This document shows, one piece after another, positions 48,497-59,047 of a stretch of 64,000 nt of DNA. A program made the position numbers and the translations under genes. Under the pieces are notes generated by a model, which saw nothing but the letters and a program-made list of their open reading frames with translations, had not been told where the DNA came from and ran no database searches. How positions within the stretch are numbered: the stretch's first letter is position 1; every line of letters starts with the position of its first letter. Source of the DNA: Oscillospiraceae bacterium (GTDB lineage Bacteria; Bacillota; Clostridia; Oscillospirales; SIG627); assembly GCA_015063605.1 (NCBI GenBank), contig SVTV01000013.1, positions 1 through 64,000 on the forward strand. Reading direction: 5' to 3'.

Positions 48497-49045
48497 ATGA
48501 AATTCCAAACAAAACGTTGTAAGTATGAAGACTTACGGTACACTGATATCGACGAAGCCGTAAAATTATTTACTAATGAAAAGGTTCGCAAATTCCTCGG
48601 CGGTCCCATTTCGGAGGAAGCTGCGCGCGCTAAATTAAACAGTGTTATTGGTAGTAAGGATATTTGTTATTGCGCTGTCAGATTGATCGAAACGAATGAA
48701 TTAATCGGTCTTATAATCTTTACAACTGCTCATAACGAAGAACGTACAGAAGAATTATCTTATATGTTTCTTCCCGAGTACTGGGGAAAAGGATACGCAT
48801 ATGAAACATTATACCTTTTCATTGACTACGCCATTAACATTCTGGATCTGCACATGCTGTTCGCAGAAACGCAAAGCGCGAACATACGATCATGCAAGCT
48901 TTTGGAAAAGCTTGAGTTTATTTATGATCATACTTTAATCAGATTCGGTGCCGAACAAAAAGTATATAAGCATCTTTTGGAAGAAAAGTATATGGAAATC
49001 GAACCGGATGAGGAGACAGATGAGGAGTTAACGCTTCAATGGTAA
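48497..49045 (+). CDS. GNAT family N-acetyltransferase
   Basis: LSYMFLPEYWGKGYAYETLYLFIDYAI..LHMLFAETQSANIRSCKLLEKLEF. Confidence 0.9.
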   Translation: MKFQTKRCKYEDLRYTDIDEAVKLFTNEKVRKFLGGPISEEAARAKLNSVIGSKDICYCAVRLIETNELIGLIIFTTAHNEERTEELSYMFLPEYWGKGYAYETLYLFIDYAINILDLHMLFAETQSANIRSCKLLEKLEFIYDHTLIRFGAEQKVYKHLLEEKYMEIEPDEETDEELTLQW

Positions 49046-49728
49046 AAGCCGTTATATTCGATATGTTCGAAACTCTGATAACTCACTTTGAAGCCCCGCT
49101 ATATATGGGTAGGCAGATAGCCGAGGATGCAGGAATAAACGAACCTAAGTTCAGAGAAATATGGGATACGACAGAGGTTGGCAGATCATTGGGTCAGCTA
49201 ACATTCGAAGAAGTTATTGAACATATCCTTAAAGTCAATGATCTGTACAGTATTCCGCTTTACAAGCACATTGTTGAAAAGAGATATGCATCCAAATCTG
49301 ACTGCTTCAATCATCTCCACCCGGAGATAATACCTATGCTTTCTTCACTGAAGGATACGGGCATAAAAATCGGATTGATTACCAATTGTTACATCGAAGA
49401 GAAAAAAGCAATCGAAGAAAGTGTTTTGTACAAATATTTTGATTCTGTATGCATGTCGTGTGTGCTTGGCATAAAAAAGCCCGACATCAAAATATTTAAT
49501 CAATGTCTCGCCGATCTTTGCGTTTGTGCCGATGAATGCATTTATGTCGGTGACGGAGGAAGTCTTGAATTGGAAACAGCTCTTTCAATTGGAATGCATC
49601 CTGTTCAGGCAGTATGGTATTTGAAGAATAACGTAGGTCAGCCTGAGAAAAAGAAGGATGGATTTGTTCACGCCCATACACCAATGGTAATTCCTCAATT
49701 ACTTCTTGAGTACAACTTACAAAAATAA
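49039..49728 (+). CDS. HAD family hydrolase
   Basis: VKAVIFDMFETLI; GLITNCY; KKPDIKIFNQ; YVGDGGSLELETALSIGM. Confidence 0.92.
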   Translation: MVKAVIFDMFETLITHFEAPLYMGRQIAEDAGINEPKFREIWDTTEVGRSLGQLTFEEVIEHILKVNDLYSIPLYKHIVEKRYASKSDCFNHLHPEIIPMLSSLKDTGIKIGLITNCYIEEKKAIEESVLYKYFDSVCMSCVLGIKKPDIKIFNQCLADLCVCADECIYVGDGGSLELETALSIGMHPVQAVWYLKNNVGQPEKKKDGFVHAHTPMVIPQLLLEYNLQK

Positions 49729-49754
49729 CTCATTGAAAGGATCTCTGATTTATT

Positions 49755-50399
49755 ATGAAGGTAATCGATCTTTCACACACTATAAAAGAAAATATGCCCG
49801 TTTATCCCGGAACAGAGCCGCCGAAGCTTAATACAGTTAACACTTGTGAAAAAGACTGCTTCAAAGAAACGAGAATTACCATGTGTTCTCATATTGGAAC
49901 ACATATCGATGCTCCCGCGCATGTGATTTCAGACGGATTAACACTTGATGAATTTCCGGCTGAACAATTCATCGGCAAAGCTCTTGTTATTGATTGTCGT
50001 CATATTTCTTCAGGTGAGAATATAATGATTGCCGACATTGAAAGATACGGTGAAAAAGTACTTTCCGCAGAATTCCTTCTTTTTAATACAGGTTGGGATA
50101 GGAAATGGAAAACAAGAGAATACTTCGTTAACTATCCTTGCATAGATGAAGAAGTTCTGGATTTCATTATCAAAAAGAAATATAAAGGAATCGGTTTTGA
50201 CACTTTCGGCCCCGATCCTGTTGATCACGATCAGATAAAACGCCATAAGAAGCTTTTTTTAGCTATCAATATGATCAACATAGAGAATCTATGTAATCTC
50301 GAAGAATGCGGGAATGAGATCTTCAACCTTGCTGCTCTGCCGATAAAAACCGAGAACAGCGATGGAGCGCCGGCAAGAGTAATTGCCATTATTGATTGA
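49755..50399 (+). CDS. Cyclase family protein (kynurenine formamidase-like)
   Basis: DLSHTIKENMPVYPGTEPP, MCSHIGTHIDAPAH, GFDTFGPDPVD. Confidence 0.9.
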   Translation: MKVIDLSHTIKENMPVYPGTEPPKLNTVNTCEKDCFKETRITMCSHIGTHIDAPAHVISDGLTLDEFPAEQFIGKALVIDCRHISSGENIMIADIERYGEKVLSAEFLLFNTGWDRKWKTREYFVNYPCIDEEVLDFIIKKKYKGIGFDTFGPDPVDHDQIKRHKKLFLAINMINIENLCNLEECGNEIFNLAALPIKTENSDGAPARVIAIID

Positions 50400-50427
50400 T
50401 AAAATACTAAAATAACGGAGGCTGATT

Positions 50428-50643
50428 ATGTCGGTGAAAATAAAAGAAATAAAAAAAGAAAGCCATCCTGCCACAGACTTTTATACAATGGAAACACACA
50501 ATATGTGTTTGGATAAATTAAAGATACTTGATTTAAATCGTTACGAAGATCATTGGTGCTTTGAAAGATATCAATGCCCGAGATTTACGTCTCCCGATGA
50601 AAACGGAAATGTGATCCTGGACTACGGAATTTCCATCAAATAA
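50428..50643 (+). CDS. Small conserved-looking hypothetical protein (71 aa)
   Basis: ORF with RBS (GGAGG) between cyclase and metallophosphoesterase. Confidence 0.55.
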   Translation: MSVKIKEIKKESHPATDFYTMETHNMCLDKLKILDLNRYEDHWCFERYQCPRFTSPDENGNVILDYGISIK

Positions 50644-50677
50644 AGCTTTAGAACTCTATATCGGAAAGGTAATTATT

Positions 50678-51769
50678 ATGGATTTTTTATCATGCACTCC
50701 ATCTGTATTCGTCATAGAAAACGAATACGAAATACTGATAAATGTAAAAGAAAAGGGAATAATTGCAATTGAGATCAACGGTGTAAAGTATTACGAGGAT
50801 AATGCAGGAACACTCTCAAGCGAAAAGGTATACTCCAAAGTTCGAATTCCGCAAGATCTTCTCAATGCATCAAGAAAATATACTGTAACATATCGCAGTG
50901 CACCCGAAAGAAAGGCTTATTATACTAAGCTTGGTGAAGAACAGCGGGCAGACTTTTCATTCAAGCCGTTGGAAAAGACCGAAAACATCAATATTTACCA
51001 TATTGCTGATGTGCATTACCGCTTTGATCTCGGTATTTCCGCCGCCGATTATTTTAGAGATGATACCGATTTATTTATATTCAACGGAGACATCGGCGAA
51101 GTAGAGAATTTCAATCATTACTTTGAAGTAGCAAAATTCACCGGTGAAGTATCAAAGGGAATGATACCTGTAGTATTCGTCCGCGGAAATCACGATGCAA
51201 GAGGAAAAATGGCAGAATTTTTCCCCGATTTTTTTCCTGCGGCGGGTAAAAAAACATTTTATAAAGCCGATATCGGTGCTTTGAAAACACTCGTACTCGA
51301 TTGCGGCGAGGATAAACCCGACGGTCAGATAGAATACGGCGGAGTAAACGATTTTTATTCCTTCAGAAGACGCGAGCTTAGCTTTTTGAAAAGTATAGAT
51401 ACAAACAGTAACACAGATCTCGTGATAACACACATCTGTCCCATGCAGACCACAACGGAAGCAGGTGGGCAATTTGATATTGAAAGAGAATTATACACCG
51501 AATGGCACGAAGAGCTTAACAGAATAGGTGTAGATTTTATGCTGTGCGGTCATATGCACAAAGCATATGTACTAAAAAAGAATGATCCCCGCAGTTTGAT
51601 TTCAAACAGCTTCCCCGTGATAGTCGGTTCTGCTTGTTTCGGTGACAAGGATCTTTGGGGTACCGCTATTACGCTTACCTCTGACAAGATATTCGTGAAG
51701 TTTACAGACAAGGATAAAAATATCAAGGAAAGCTTTGTTATCGACAGAAAAACCAAGGAAATACTTTGA
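50678..51769 (+). CDS. Metallophosphoesterase
   Basis: HIADVHY, FNGDIGE, VRGNHDARG, ITHICPMQ, LCGHMHKAY. Confidence 0.92.
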   Translation: MDFLSCTPSVFVIENEYEILINVKEKGIIAIEINGVKYYEDNAGTLSSEKVYSKVRIPQDLLNASRKYTVTYRSAPERKAYYTKLGEEQRADFSFKPLEKTENINIYHIADVHYRFDLGISAADYFRDDTDLFIFNGDIGEVENFNHYFEVAKFTGEVSKGMIPVVFVRGNHDARGKMAEFFPDFFPAAGKKTFYKADIGALKTLVLDCGEDKPDGQIEYGGVNDFYSFRRRELSFLKSIDTNSNTDLVITHICPMQTTTEAGGQFDIERELYTEWHEELNRIGVDFMLCGHMHKAYVLKKNDPRSLISNSFPVIVGSACFGDKDLWGTAITLTSDKIFVKFTDKDKNIKESFVIDRKTKEIL

Positions 51770-51805
51770 TATAATTCAATCAGGTTTGAAAGAAGGTTAA
51801 GATCA

Positions 51806-53011
51806 ATGAATTTGTTTTCAAAGCTCAAAAACACTTTTAAAGACGGAACAAGCTATAAAGTGTTTTTGATATCAATACTTATTACGGGTCTTTCTTATGG
51901 TCTATATAAAGGAATGCTCGATAATTTTCTCGCCGAAGTGGTCAAAATGGGAGAAATGGACAGGGGAATAACGGAATTTTTCAGAGAGATTCCGGGAATT
52001 CTTCTTGTTTTCGTATTAGCGGCTTTTTATATGCTTTCCGTGGAAACCATGTATAAAGCAGGTGCTATAATTATGCTTGTAGGTATGGCAATGCATGCCG
52101 TTCTTCCTCCCACAAAGATACTTGCAACGGTCGCTATTTGTATGTATTCCTTCGGTGAGCACATTCAGCTCGGCATGAAGAATACACTTTCTCTGCAATA
52201 TGCCAAAGATAACAAAGGCGGCGAGGCACTCGGAACACATACATCTGTAACTCAGATAGGAACCTTGGTAGGTTATCTTGTAATTGTATTCGCTTTTTCT
52301 GTCTTTTCTCAAAATTCCCCGTACACTCTTTTCTTTGTTATTGCCGCTTGTCTTTTGGGAATAAGCGCTGTATTCTCATTGAAAATAAAAGGCCAAAGCA
52401 AAACAGATGAAACAAAGCGCAGGTTTTACTTCCACAAGAAATACATAAAGTATTATATGCTCGAAGTGTTTTACGGAGCCAGAAAACAAGTATTCTTTAC
52501 CTTTGGACCTTACGTATTGATACTGTTTTACGGTGCAAATGCCGCAACGATCAGTCTGCTTTTTGCTGTGTCTGCCGTAACATGTTTTTTCGCTTCTCCA
52601 ATAATAGGACGCATAATAGATAAAATAGGATACAAGACTGTAATGGTTGCAGATACCCTTATACTCGTTATAGTATGCTTCTTTTACGGATTTGCGCATC
52701 ATATCTTCTCCAAGGACGTTGCCTTTATAGTATGTTGTATAAACTATGTATTGGATGCGGTAATCTCACTGGCATCAATGGCTTCAAATATATATGTAAA
52801 GGATCTTTCCGATACTCCGGAAGAAGTTAAGGCGACGATCTCAACAGGAGTATCAATAAATCATCTTATAACCATTTTCATAGCACTCTTCGGAGGATGG
52901 ATATGGAAGACTTTGGGCATAGAATTATTGTTTATTGCTTCGGCAGTTCTCGGACTTTGCAACAGTGCATATGCCGCAACGATAAAGACCCGTAAAAAAA
53001 CAAATAATTAA
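51806..53011 (+). CDS. MFS transporter
   Basis: About 12 TM; GYKTVMVADTLILV. Confidence 0.87.
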   Translation: MNLFSKLKNTFKDGTSYKVFLISILITGLSYGLYKGMLDNFLAEVVKMGEMDRGITEFFREIPGILLVFVLAAFYMLSVETMYKAGAIIMLVGMAMHAVLPPTKILATVAICMYSFGEHIQLGMKNTLSLQYAKDNKGGEALGTHTSVTQIGTLVGYLVIVFAFSVFSQNSPYTLFFVIAACLLGISAVFSLKIKGQSKTDETKRRFYFHKKYIKYYMLEVFYGARKQVFFTFGPYVLILFYGANAATISLLFAVSAVTCFFASPIIGRIIDKIGYKTVMVADTLILVIVCFFYGFAHHIFSKDVAFIVCCINYVLDAVISLASMASNIYVKDLSDTPEEVKATISTGVSINHLITIFIALFGGWIWKTLGIELLFIASAVLGLCNSAYAATIKTRKKTNN

Positions 53012-53028
53012 ACTCGGGGAGAATACAC

Positions 53029-53601
53029 ATGGATCAAAGAAATTTTATCGACTTTTTAAAAATTGTAGAAAAATTGAAGTGCAATACGCGTCATTCATGG
53101 ACAACATCCGGAAGACACGAAAGCGTCGCCGAGCATTCTTGGCGTCTTGCTCTCATGGCAATGCTTTGTGCAGATGAATATCCCTCTCTCGACATGAATA
53201 AGGTCATAAAAATGTGCCTGATACATGACTTCGGTGAAGCAATAACCGGCGATATACCGTCTTTTCTCAAAACCGATAAACATGAAGATAAAGAAGACGA
53301 TGCTATTGAAAAAATATTATCTTCACTTCCAAATGATAAGCATGATGAATTGAAAGCTTTGTTTAATGAAATGGAGTTCATGGAAACAGACGAAGCAAAG
53401 CTTGTAAAAGCTCTCGATAATATGGAAGCTGTCATTTCTCACAACGAAGCAGATATTTCAACTTGGATCCCTCTTGAATATGAGGAGAATCTCAGATACG
53501 GTCAAGAAACCGCGTCATTTTCCGAATGGACAAAAGAACTGCGTGAAATCTTAAAACAAGACAGCTTGAAAAAGATATCTGAAAGCAAGTCTCAAAAGTA
53601 A
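53029..53601 (+). CDS. HD domain phosphohydrolase (YfbR-like)
   Basis: RHSWTTSGRHESVAEHSWRLALMAML, MCLIHDFGEAITGDIP. Confidence 0.9.
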   Translation: MDQRNFIDFLKIVEKLKCNTRHSWTTSGRHESVAEHSWRLALMAMLCADEYPSLDMNKVIKMCLIHDFGEAITGDIPSFLKTDKHEDKEDDAIEKILSSLPNDKHDELKALFNEMEFMETDEAKLVKALDNMEAVISHNEADISTWIPLEYEENLRYGQETASFSEWTKELREILKQDSLKKISESKSQK

Positions 53602-53625
53602 TGCGATTTTATCATATGTAAACTT

Positions 53626-54474
53626 TCATGACAAATAAACCTCTCTGTACTGCGTGGGAGAAATGCCGTTCTTTTGCTTGAACATTTTTGAAAATACCAA
53701 CGGATCTTCGTAACCTACGGAATAAGATACATTTCCCACAGAAAGCTCTTTATTCATTAAAAATTCCCGCGCCTTTTCCATTCTGTAATCTATTAGGTAT
53801 TGCTGAGGCGATGATCCGCACTCCTTCTTGAATACTGTATAGAGATATTTTCGGCTCAATCCCACAAAGGATGCTATCTTATCTACCGTAATGTCCTCGG
53901 AAAAATGAGCCTTGATAAAGCGTGTGGCAAGATAAAAATATGAGTTTTCATTAGCCTCGGATAAGTTCCCGCTCTTAGCAGTCATTAACGACATAAACTC
54001 ATATAAGAGGGAAGTAAATTTCAGATTTTCCGACATATCCGCACTGCGTTCCTTTTGCATTGATCTCATAACCGACAATATCTTTTCGCCGTTATGCGGT
54101 TCAAACACGGGATCCTTTATAGACAGCGAAGCTTCGGATAATATTTCCTTCGCCTCATCTCCCGAGAATATCACCCATATATAATGCCAGGGATCCTCTT
54201 TATCCGCTTGATATTTTACTATGTTATGCGGAAACACAGCGAACATCTGACCTTTTGAAAGCTCATATTTTTTTGTTCCGCTGTAAAATACACCTTTTCC
54301 TGAGATAATATAATGCAAGAGATAATACGGTCTGACTCCGGGTCCCCAAAAATGTCCCGATGAGCATTTCTCTTCATTTGAGCTCAAAGGATAAAGGCCA
54401 TGTTTATTATTAGCCGGTATATTTATTATTTCCTCACAGCAATCCTTCATAACAAACCTCACAACCGAATACAT
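53626..54474 (-). CDS. AraC family transcriptional regulator
   Basis: VGLSRKYLYTVFKKECGSSPQQYLIDYRMEKAREFL..VSYSVGYEDPLVFSKMFKQKNGISPTQYR. Confidence 0.93.
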   Translation of the reverse strand: MYSVVRFVMKDCCEEIINIPANNKHGLYPLSSNEEKCSSGHFWGPGVRPYYLLHYIISGKGVFYSGTKKYELSKGQMFAVFPHNIVKYQADKEDPWHYIWVIFSGDEAKEILSEASLSIKDPVFEPHNGEKILSVMRSMQKERSADMSENLKFTSLLYEFMSLMTAKSGNLSEANENSYFYLATRFIKAHFSEDITVDKIASFVGLSRKYLYTVFKKECGSSPQQYLIDYRMEKAREFLMNKELSVGNVSYSVGYEDPLVFSKMFKQKNGISPTQYREVYLS

Positions 54475-54588
54475 TCATTATAAGGACATTATAACATAAA
54501 CAAATGACATAAAGCAATAGACCTGAGCCGTTTTTTTATGTAAAATATAGGCATACGGGTAAAGCCCTTAAACAGAGAGGAATACGAT

Positions 54589-55902
54589 ATGAAAAAATTC
54601 GCTTTTATAGGCGGCGGAAGCTTTGGCTTCACAAGAAGCCTCGTAAGAGACCTTCTTACTTTTCCTGCTTTCAGAGATGCCGAAATAGCTCTGATGGATA
54701 TAGACGAGGAGCGTCTCGGATATATCAAGCAGGCTTGTGACAAAATAGTTGCACAAGGCGGATATCCTGCAACGATAACAGCTACAACCGACAGAGTGGA
54801 AGCACTCAAAAATGCCGACGGTGTAGTATGCACCATCTTATGCGGTGATGTGGATGTATGGCAATATGATATTACTATTCCCAAAAAATACGGTGTTGAT
54901 ATAAATGTAGGCGATACAAGAGGTCCTTCCGGTATATTCAGAGCGCTCCGCACCATTCCCGTTATGCTGGATATATGCGCCGATATAGAAAAATACTGTC
55001 CCGATGCGGTATTTTTGAATTACACCAACCCCATGGCGATGCTTTGCAGAGCTATGCAGGAAAAATATCCCAATCTCAAGATCACAGGCCTTTGCCACAG
55101 CGTTCAGGGTACCGCTGAAATGCTCGCAAAATGGATCGGCGCTGATATAAACGACGTAACATATACTTGTGCCGGAGTTAACCATCAGGCTTTCTATATT
55201 GATCTGAAATGGAAGGGCGAAGATATGTACCCTTACATAAGAGAAGCCTTGAAAGATCCGAAACTCTATAACGAAGAGCTTATCCGCAATAATATGTTCC
55301 GACATCTTGATTATTATGTCACTGAGTCAAGCGGTCATAACAGCGAATATGTAGCATGGTACAGAAAGAGAGCAGATCTTATAGACGAATACTGCAACGG
55401 AGGAAGCTGGAATCCCGGAAAGCACGCCTTCATTCTTAACAGCTACAGAAGCCGTAAGGATACATGGAGAGATGATATAAAGAATTATCTGAACGCCGAA
55501 AAGGTAGATCTCGGAAGAGGTCATGAATATGCAGGATATATTTTCAACGCTGTATTCGGAGATAATACGATCTATAAATTCAACGGTAATGTAAGAAACT
55601 TCAATCTTATCGACAATCTTCCTTACGGATGCTGCGTTGAGGTACCGGTTGTAGCAAGTAAAAACAAGCTCGAATCCGTAGCGGTAGGTAAGCTTCCGGA
55701 TCATTTGGCAGTGCTTGTCAATACTACAGCCCGTTGCGAGGAATTAGCCGTACAAGCCGCTCTTGAAGGCGATGCAAAAAAGGTATTCTGGGCATGTGCA
55801 TACGATCCCCTTACAAGCGCCGTGCTTTCTCTCGACGAAATAGAGAGAATGGTCAAGGAAATGCTTGAACAAAACAAAGAATATATTCCTTGGTATAAAT
55901 AA
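54589..55902 (+). CDS. Glycoside hydrolase family 4 (6-phospho-alpha-glucosidase/alpha-galactosidase-like)
   Basis: [52 protein letters not shown]. Confidence 0.93.
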   Translation: MKKFAFIGGGSFGFTRSLVRDLLTFPAFRDAEIALMDIDEERLGYIKQACDKIVAQGGYPATITATTDRVEALKNADGVVCTILCGDVDVWQYDITIPKKYGVDINVGDTRGPSGIFRALRTIPVMLDICADIEKYCPDAVFLNYTNPMAMLCRAMQEKYPNLKITGLCHSVQGTAEMLAKWIGADINDVTYTCAGVNHQAFYIDLKWKGEDMYPYIREALKDPKLYNEELIRNNMFRHLDYYVTESSGHNSEYVAWYRKRADLIDEYCNGGSWNPGKHAFILNSYRSRKDTWRDDIKNYLNAEKVDLGRGHEYAGYIFNAVFGDNTIYKFNGNVRNFNLIDNLPYGCCVEVPVVASKNKLESVAVGKLPDHLAVLVNTTARCEELAVQAALEGDAKKVFWACAYDPLTSAVLSLDEIERMVKEMLEQNKEYIPWYK

Positions 55903-55912
55903 TACATAGTAT

Positions 55913-55956
55913 TGATTCCCAAAGACGTTCCTTATTCCGGAAAACTTTGGGAATCA
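55913..55956 (+). terminator. Stem-loop after the GH4 gene
   Basis: TGATTCCCAAAG...CTTTGGGAATCA. Confidence 0.65.
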
Positions 55957-55981
55957 TTTGAATTCAAATTAAAATTTAATC

Positions 55982-56075
55982 AAAACTATTGACGGTTTTC
56001 ATCGACAGTTTATAGTATTTCACCTAAAAAATTACTTAAAACTATTGACGATTTGCCATCGAAAGTTTATAATAT
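55982..56075 (+). repeat. Two tandem copies of a promoter-like 37-38 bp unit (56-bp period)
   Basis: AAAACTATTGACGGTTTTCATCGACAGTTTATAGTAT and AAAACTATTGACGATTTGCCATCGAAAGTTTATAATAT. Confidence 0.8.
56045..56073 (+). promoter_or_regulatory. Promoter of the nucleotidyltransferase gene
   Basis: TTGACG-17-TATAAT in the downstream repeat copy. Confidence 0.7.
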
Positions 56076-56118
56076 AGCTTATAATATAGTTTATTAAAAA
56101 TTAGTGAGGAAAACAAAA

Positions 56119-57006
56119 ATGGATACAACATTAGTTATATTGGCTGCAGGTCTCGGCAGCCGTTTCGGCGGAAATAAACAGATATCTCACGTAGGTCCCC
56201 ACGATGAGATATTGATGGAATATTCGATCCATGACGCTATAAATGCAGGCTTCACACAGGTAGTGTTTATTTTGAAGCAGGATATGGTCGAGCTTATAAA
56301 AACCACAATAGGAGCTCGCCTTGAAGGAAAGGTACGCGTTGATTACGCCGTTCAGGATGAATCTACCATCCCCGATTGGTACAAGATACCATCTGACAGA
56401 ACAAAGCCCTTCGGAACAGTTCATGCTGTTCTTTGCGCAAAAGACGTAATACAAGCACCTTTTGCTACAGTTAACGCAGATGACTACTACGGAAAAGAAG
56501 CTTTCTCTATTATGCATGATCTTCTCTGCAAGCTCGAAAGTGCAGATGATGCCGCCATGGTGCCTTATATTCTCGGAAATACAATGAGCGAAAACGGCGG
56601 CGTAACAAGAGGAATATGCAAGATCGAAAACGGTATGCTTTCCTTGATCAACGAAACAAAGAATATCCAATATACGGAAAACAAGGAAATAACCAGCGAC
56701 AACGGAAAGCTTTCCGCTGACGAAATGGTTTCAATGAATATGTTCGGCTTCCATAACAAGCTTTTGGAGCGCATGGATGAATATTTCGAAACCTTCCTTA
56801 AAAACATCGCTGAAGGCGACATAAAGGCAGAGTGCCTCCTTCCAATAATGGTAGGCGAATTCCTTGGGTCCGGTAATTTTAAGGTATGTGCAAAATCCTC
56901 TCCCGATAAATGGTTCGGAATAACATATCAGGCAGACCGCGACCTCGTTATTTCAAAATTAAAGGAACTCCACGAAAACGGTACCTATCCCGAAAAGCTC
57001 TTTTGA
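56119..57006 (+). CDS. Nucleotidyltransferase (NTP-transferase) family protein
   Basis: LVILAAGLGSRFGGNKQI, FGTVHAVLCA, VNADDYYGKEAF. Confidence 0.9.
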   Translation: MDTTLVILAAGLGSRFGGNKQISHVGPHDEILMEYSIHDAINAGFTQVVFILKQDMVELIKTTIGARLEGKVRVDYAVQDESTIPDWYKIPSDRTKPFGTVHAVLCAKDVIQAPFATVNADDYYGKEAFSIMHDLLCKLESADDAAMVPYILGNTMSENGGVTRGICKIENGMLSLINETKNIQYTENKEITSDNGKLSADEMVSMNMFGFHNKLLERMDEYFETFLKNIAEGDIKAECLLPIMVGEFLGSGNFKVCAKSSPDKWFGITYQADRDLVISKLKELHENGTYPEKLF

Positions 57007-57016
57007 TAGGATTTGC

Positions 57017-57787
57017 ATGTCTTCTGTAAGAGATTTTAAGTATTACAAAGAACGTTTATCGGATCTTCTTTCAATAGAATATAACTGTTCTAAAAAAGAC
57101 CTTTCGATAAACGAAAATGTTATAACAACATCCTCTTTGAACGAAGGACGAAGGATATACAGCTCTGAAAAAGAATTCTTTCATATGGTAACGACCGGAA
57201 ATAATGCTGTCATTACATCGGATGAGGTGTTACATCCTTTTCTGAAAGAATTCGTCAGGAACAGAACCGGACATTGGTTGTTTGAGATACCGAATCTTCT
57301 TCCTTTGGAAAAGCATTTAAACGAATTCAACTATACATTGACAGGAACATTCCACATGTTCCTGCCATGTACTGACGCTTATCCAAAAAGAACCTATCCG
57401 GTAAAATGGTTCTTCGGGAAAGAAGAGATCGATATATTTTACGGCGATAAGAGATTTCCGAATGCTATATGTTCAAAGTATCTTCCCGAACGTCCCGACA
57501 GAATAGTCATTTGTGCTTATGACAATGACAAAATAATGGGCATTGCAGGATGCAGCGAGGATGCAAAGGGCTGGATGCAGATAGGGATCGACGTAATGCC
57601 CGAATACCGTTCAAAAGGTGTAGGAACATATCTTGTTACCTTACTGAAAAACAAGATAATTGAAAACGGTGATGTTCCGTTTTACGGAACGAGCGTTACG
57701 AATTATCATTCATGGAATATAGCGCTTAACAGCGGATTCAGACCCGCTTGGGTCGAAATAGGCGCTGATAGAATTAAACTTCGATGA
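57017..57787 (+). CDS. GNAT family N-acetyltransferase
   Basis: MQIGIDVMPEYRSKGVGTYLVTLLKNKIIENGDVPFYGTSVTNYHSWNIALNSGFRP. Confidence 0.88.
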   Translation: MSSVRDFKYYKERLSDLLSIEYNCSKKDLSINENVITTSSLNEGRRIYSSEKEFFHMVTTGNNAVITSDEVLHPFLKEFVRNRTGHWLFEIPNLLPLEKHLNEFNYTLTGTFHMFLPCTDAYPKRTYPVKWFFGKEEIDIFYGDKRFPNAICSKYLPERPDRIVICAYDNDKIMGIAGCSEDAKGWMQIGIDVMPEYRSKGVGTYLVTLLKNKIIENGDVPFYGTSVTNYHSWNIALNSGFRPAWVEIGADRIKLR

Positions 57788-57813
57788 GATAATATCGAGA
57801 AGGGAAAACTAAT

Positions 57814-58851
57814 ATGAAAAAAATAGGTTATTGTGTAGTAGGCCTTGGTATAGGTCAGGATCATTTGGCAGCAGCAGCAAAAAATCCCAATGTTGATTAC
57901 CTTGCAGTATGCGACATAGATGAAAACAGACTTGAAAAAGTAAAAGCTAAGTATTCCGATCTCATTTGCTACACCTCCTTTGATGAAATGCTCAAGGATC
58001 CTAAAATAGATATAGTCAGCATTTGTCTTCCCAGCGGAATGCACGCTGATTTTGCAGTTAAGGCACTTGACGCAGGTAAAAACGTTCTGTGTGAAAAGCC
58101 GATCGATATAAGCGTTGAAAAAGCATTGACGATCGAAGAAGCTCGAATCAGATCGGGTAAAAAAGTAGGAGTTATTTTCCAGATAAGAAACAATCCCATA
58201 ATAAGAGAAGCTAAGAAAGCACTTGATGAAGGAAGATTCGGTAAGATTATTCTCGGAAACTTCGCAGTAAAATGGTATCGCGATCAGCCTTACTATGATG
58301 CAGGCGGATGGAGAGGTACATGGGCAATGGACGGAGGCGGTTCATTGATGAACCAGGCAGTACATACCGTTGATATTATGCAGTGGTTTATGGGCGATGT
58401 CGAAAGTGTACAGGGTATTTATACAGTCGCTAACCACAACATTGAAACAGAAGATCTGACCTCATCTGTTATAAGATTCAAGAACGGTGCAACAGCCACC
58501 TTCGTATCCACAACATGCTGCAACCCTTCACGCGGAACATTCATGCAGGTATACGGCGCCGACGGATGCTTTGAGATAACAGGTGAGACATTTGATGCAT
58601 GGAAACCCGCAGGTGTAACACCCGAAGAAGAAAAAGCCATGATCGAAAAATATGCTCACGGTAACACAGCCGCAATTGCTTCCACACCCGGTCTTGTACT
58701 CGGTCATGCGTCTCAGGTAAACGACATGATAGATGCTGTCATAAATGACCGCGATCCTCAGGTCGGTCCTTTGGAGGCAATAAAAGCAGTTCGCATAATC
58801 AATGCAGTATACGAGTCCTCAAGAACCGGAAAGGTCATTTATTTTGATTGA
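57814..58851 (+). CDS. Gfo/Idh/MocA family oxidoreductase
   Basis: YCVVGLGIGQDHLAAA, NVLCEKPIDIS, GGWRGTWAMDGGGSLMNQAVHTVD. Confidence 0.94.
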   Translation: MKKIGYCVVGLGIGQDHLAAAAKNPNVDYLAVCDIDENRLEKVKAKYSDLICYTSFDEMLKDPKIDIVSICLPSGMHADFAVKALDAGKNVLCEKPIDISVEKALTIEEARIRSGKKVGVIFQIRNNPIIREAKKALDEGRFGKIILGNFAVKWYRDQPYYDAGGWRGTWAMDGGGSLMNQAVHTVDIMQWFMGDVESVQGIYTVANHNIETEDLTSSVIRFKNGATATFVSTTCCNPSRGTFMQVYGADGCFEITGETFDAWKPAGVTPEEEKAMIEKYAHGNTAAIASTPGLVLGHASQVNDMIDAVINDRDPQVGPLEAIKAVRIINAVYESSRTGKVIYFD

Positions 58852-59047
58852 CGGGAAAATAACAAAAATTTCGATACAATCATTTTTGTGGCATCTATTC
58901 ATCATATGGATATATAGTTTATTAATTAGTTATATCCCATTTATAAGCTTTTTTACATACCGAATTAAGCCAAAAATTCGGAGCGTAAAACGCCATATTC
59001 GAAAACATGCTACCGCAAAAAAGAGAATGTGAGGTGCAAGTAATATT

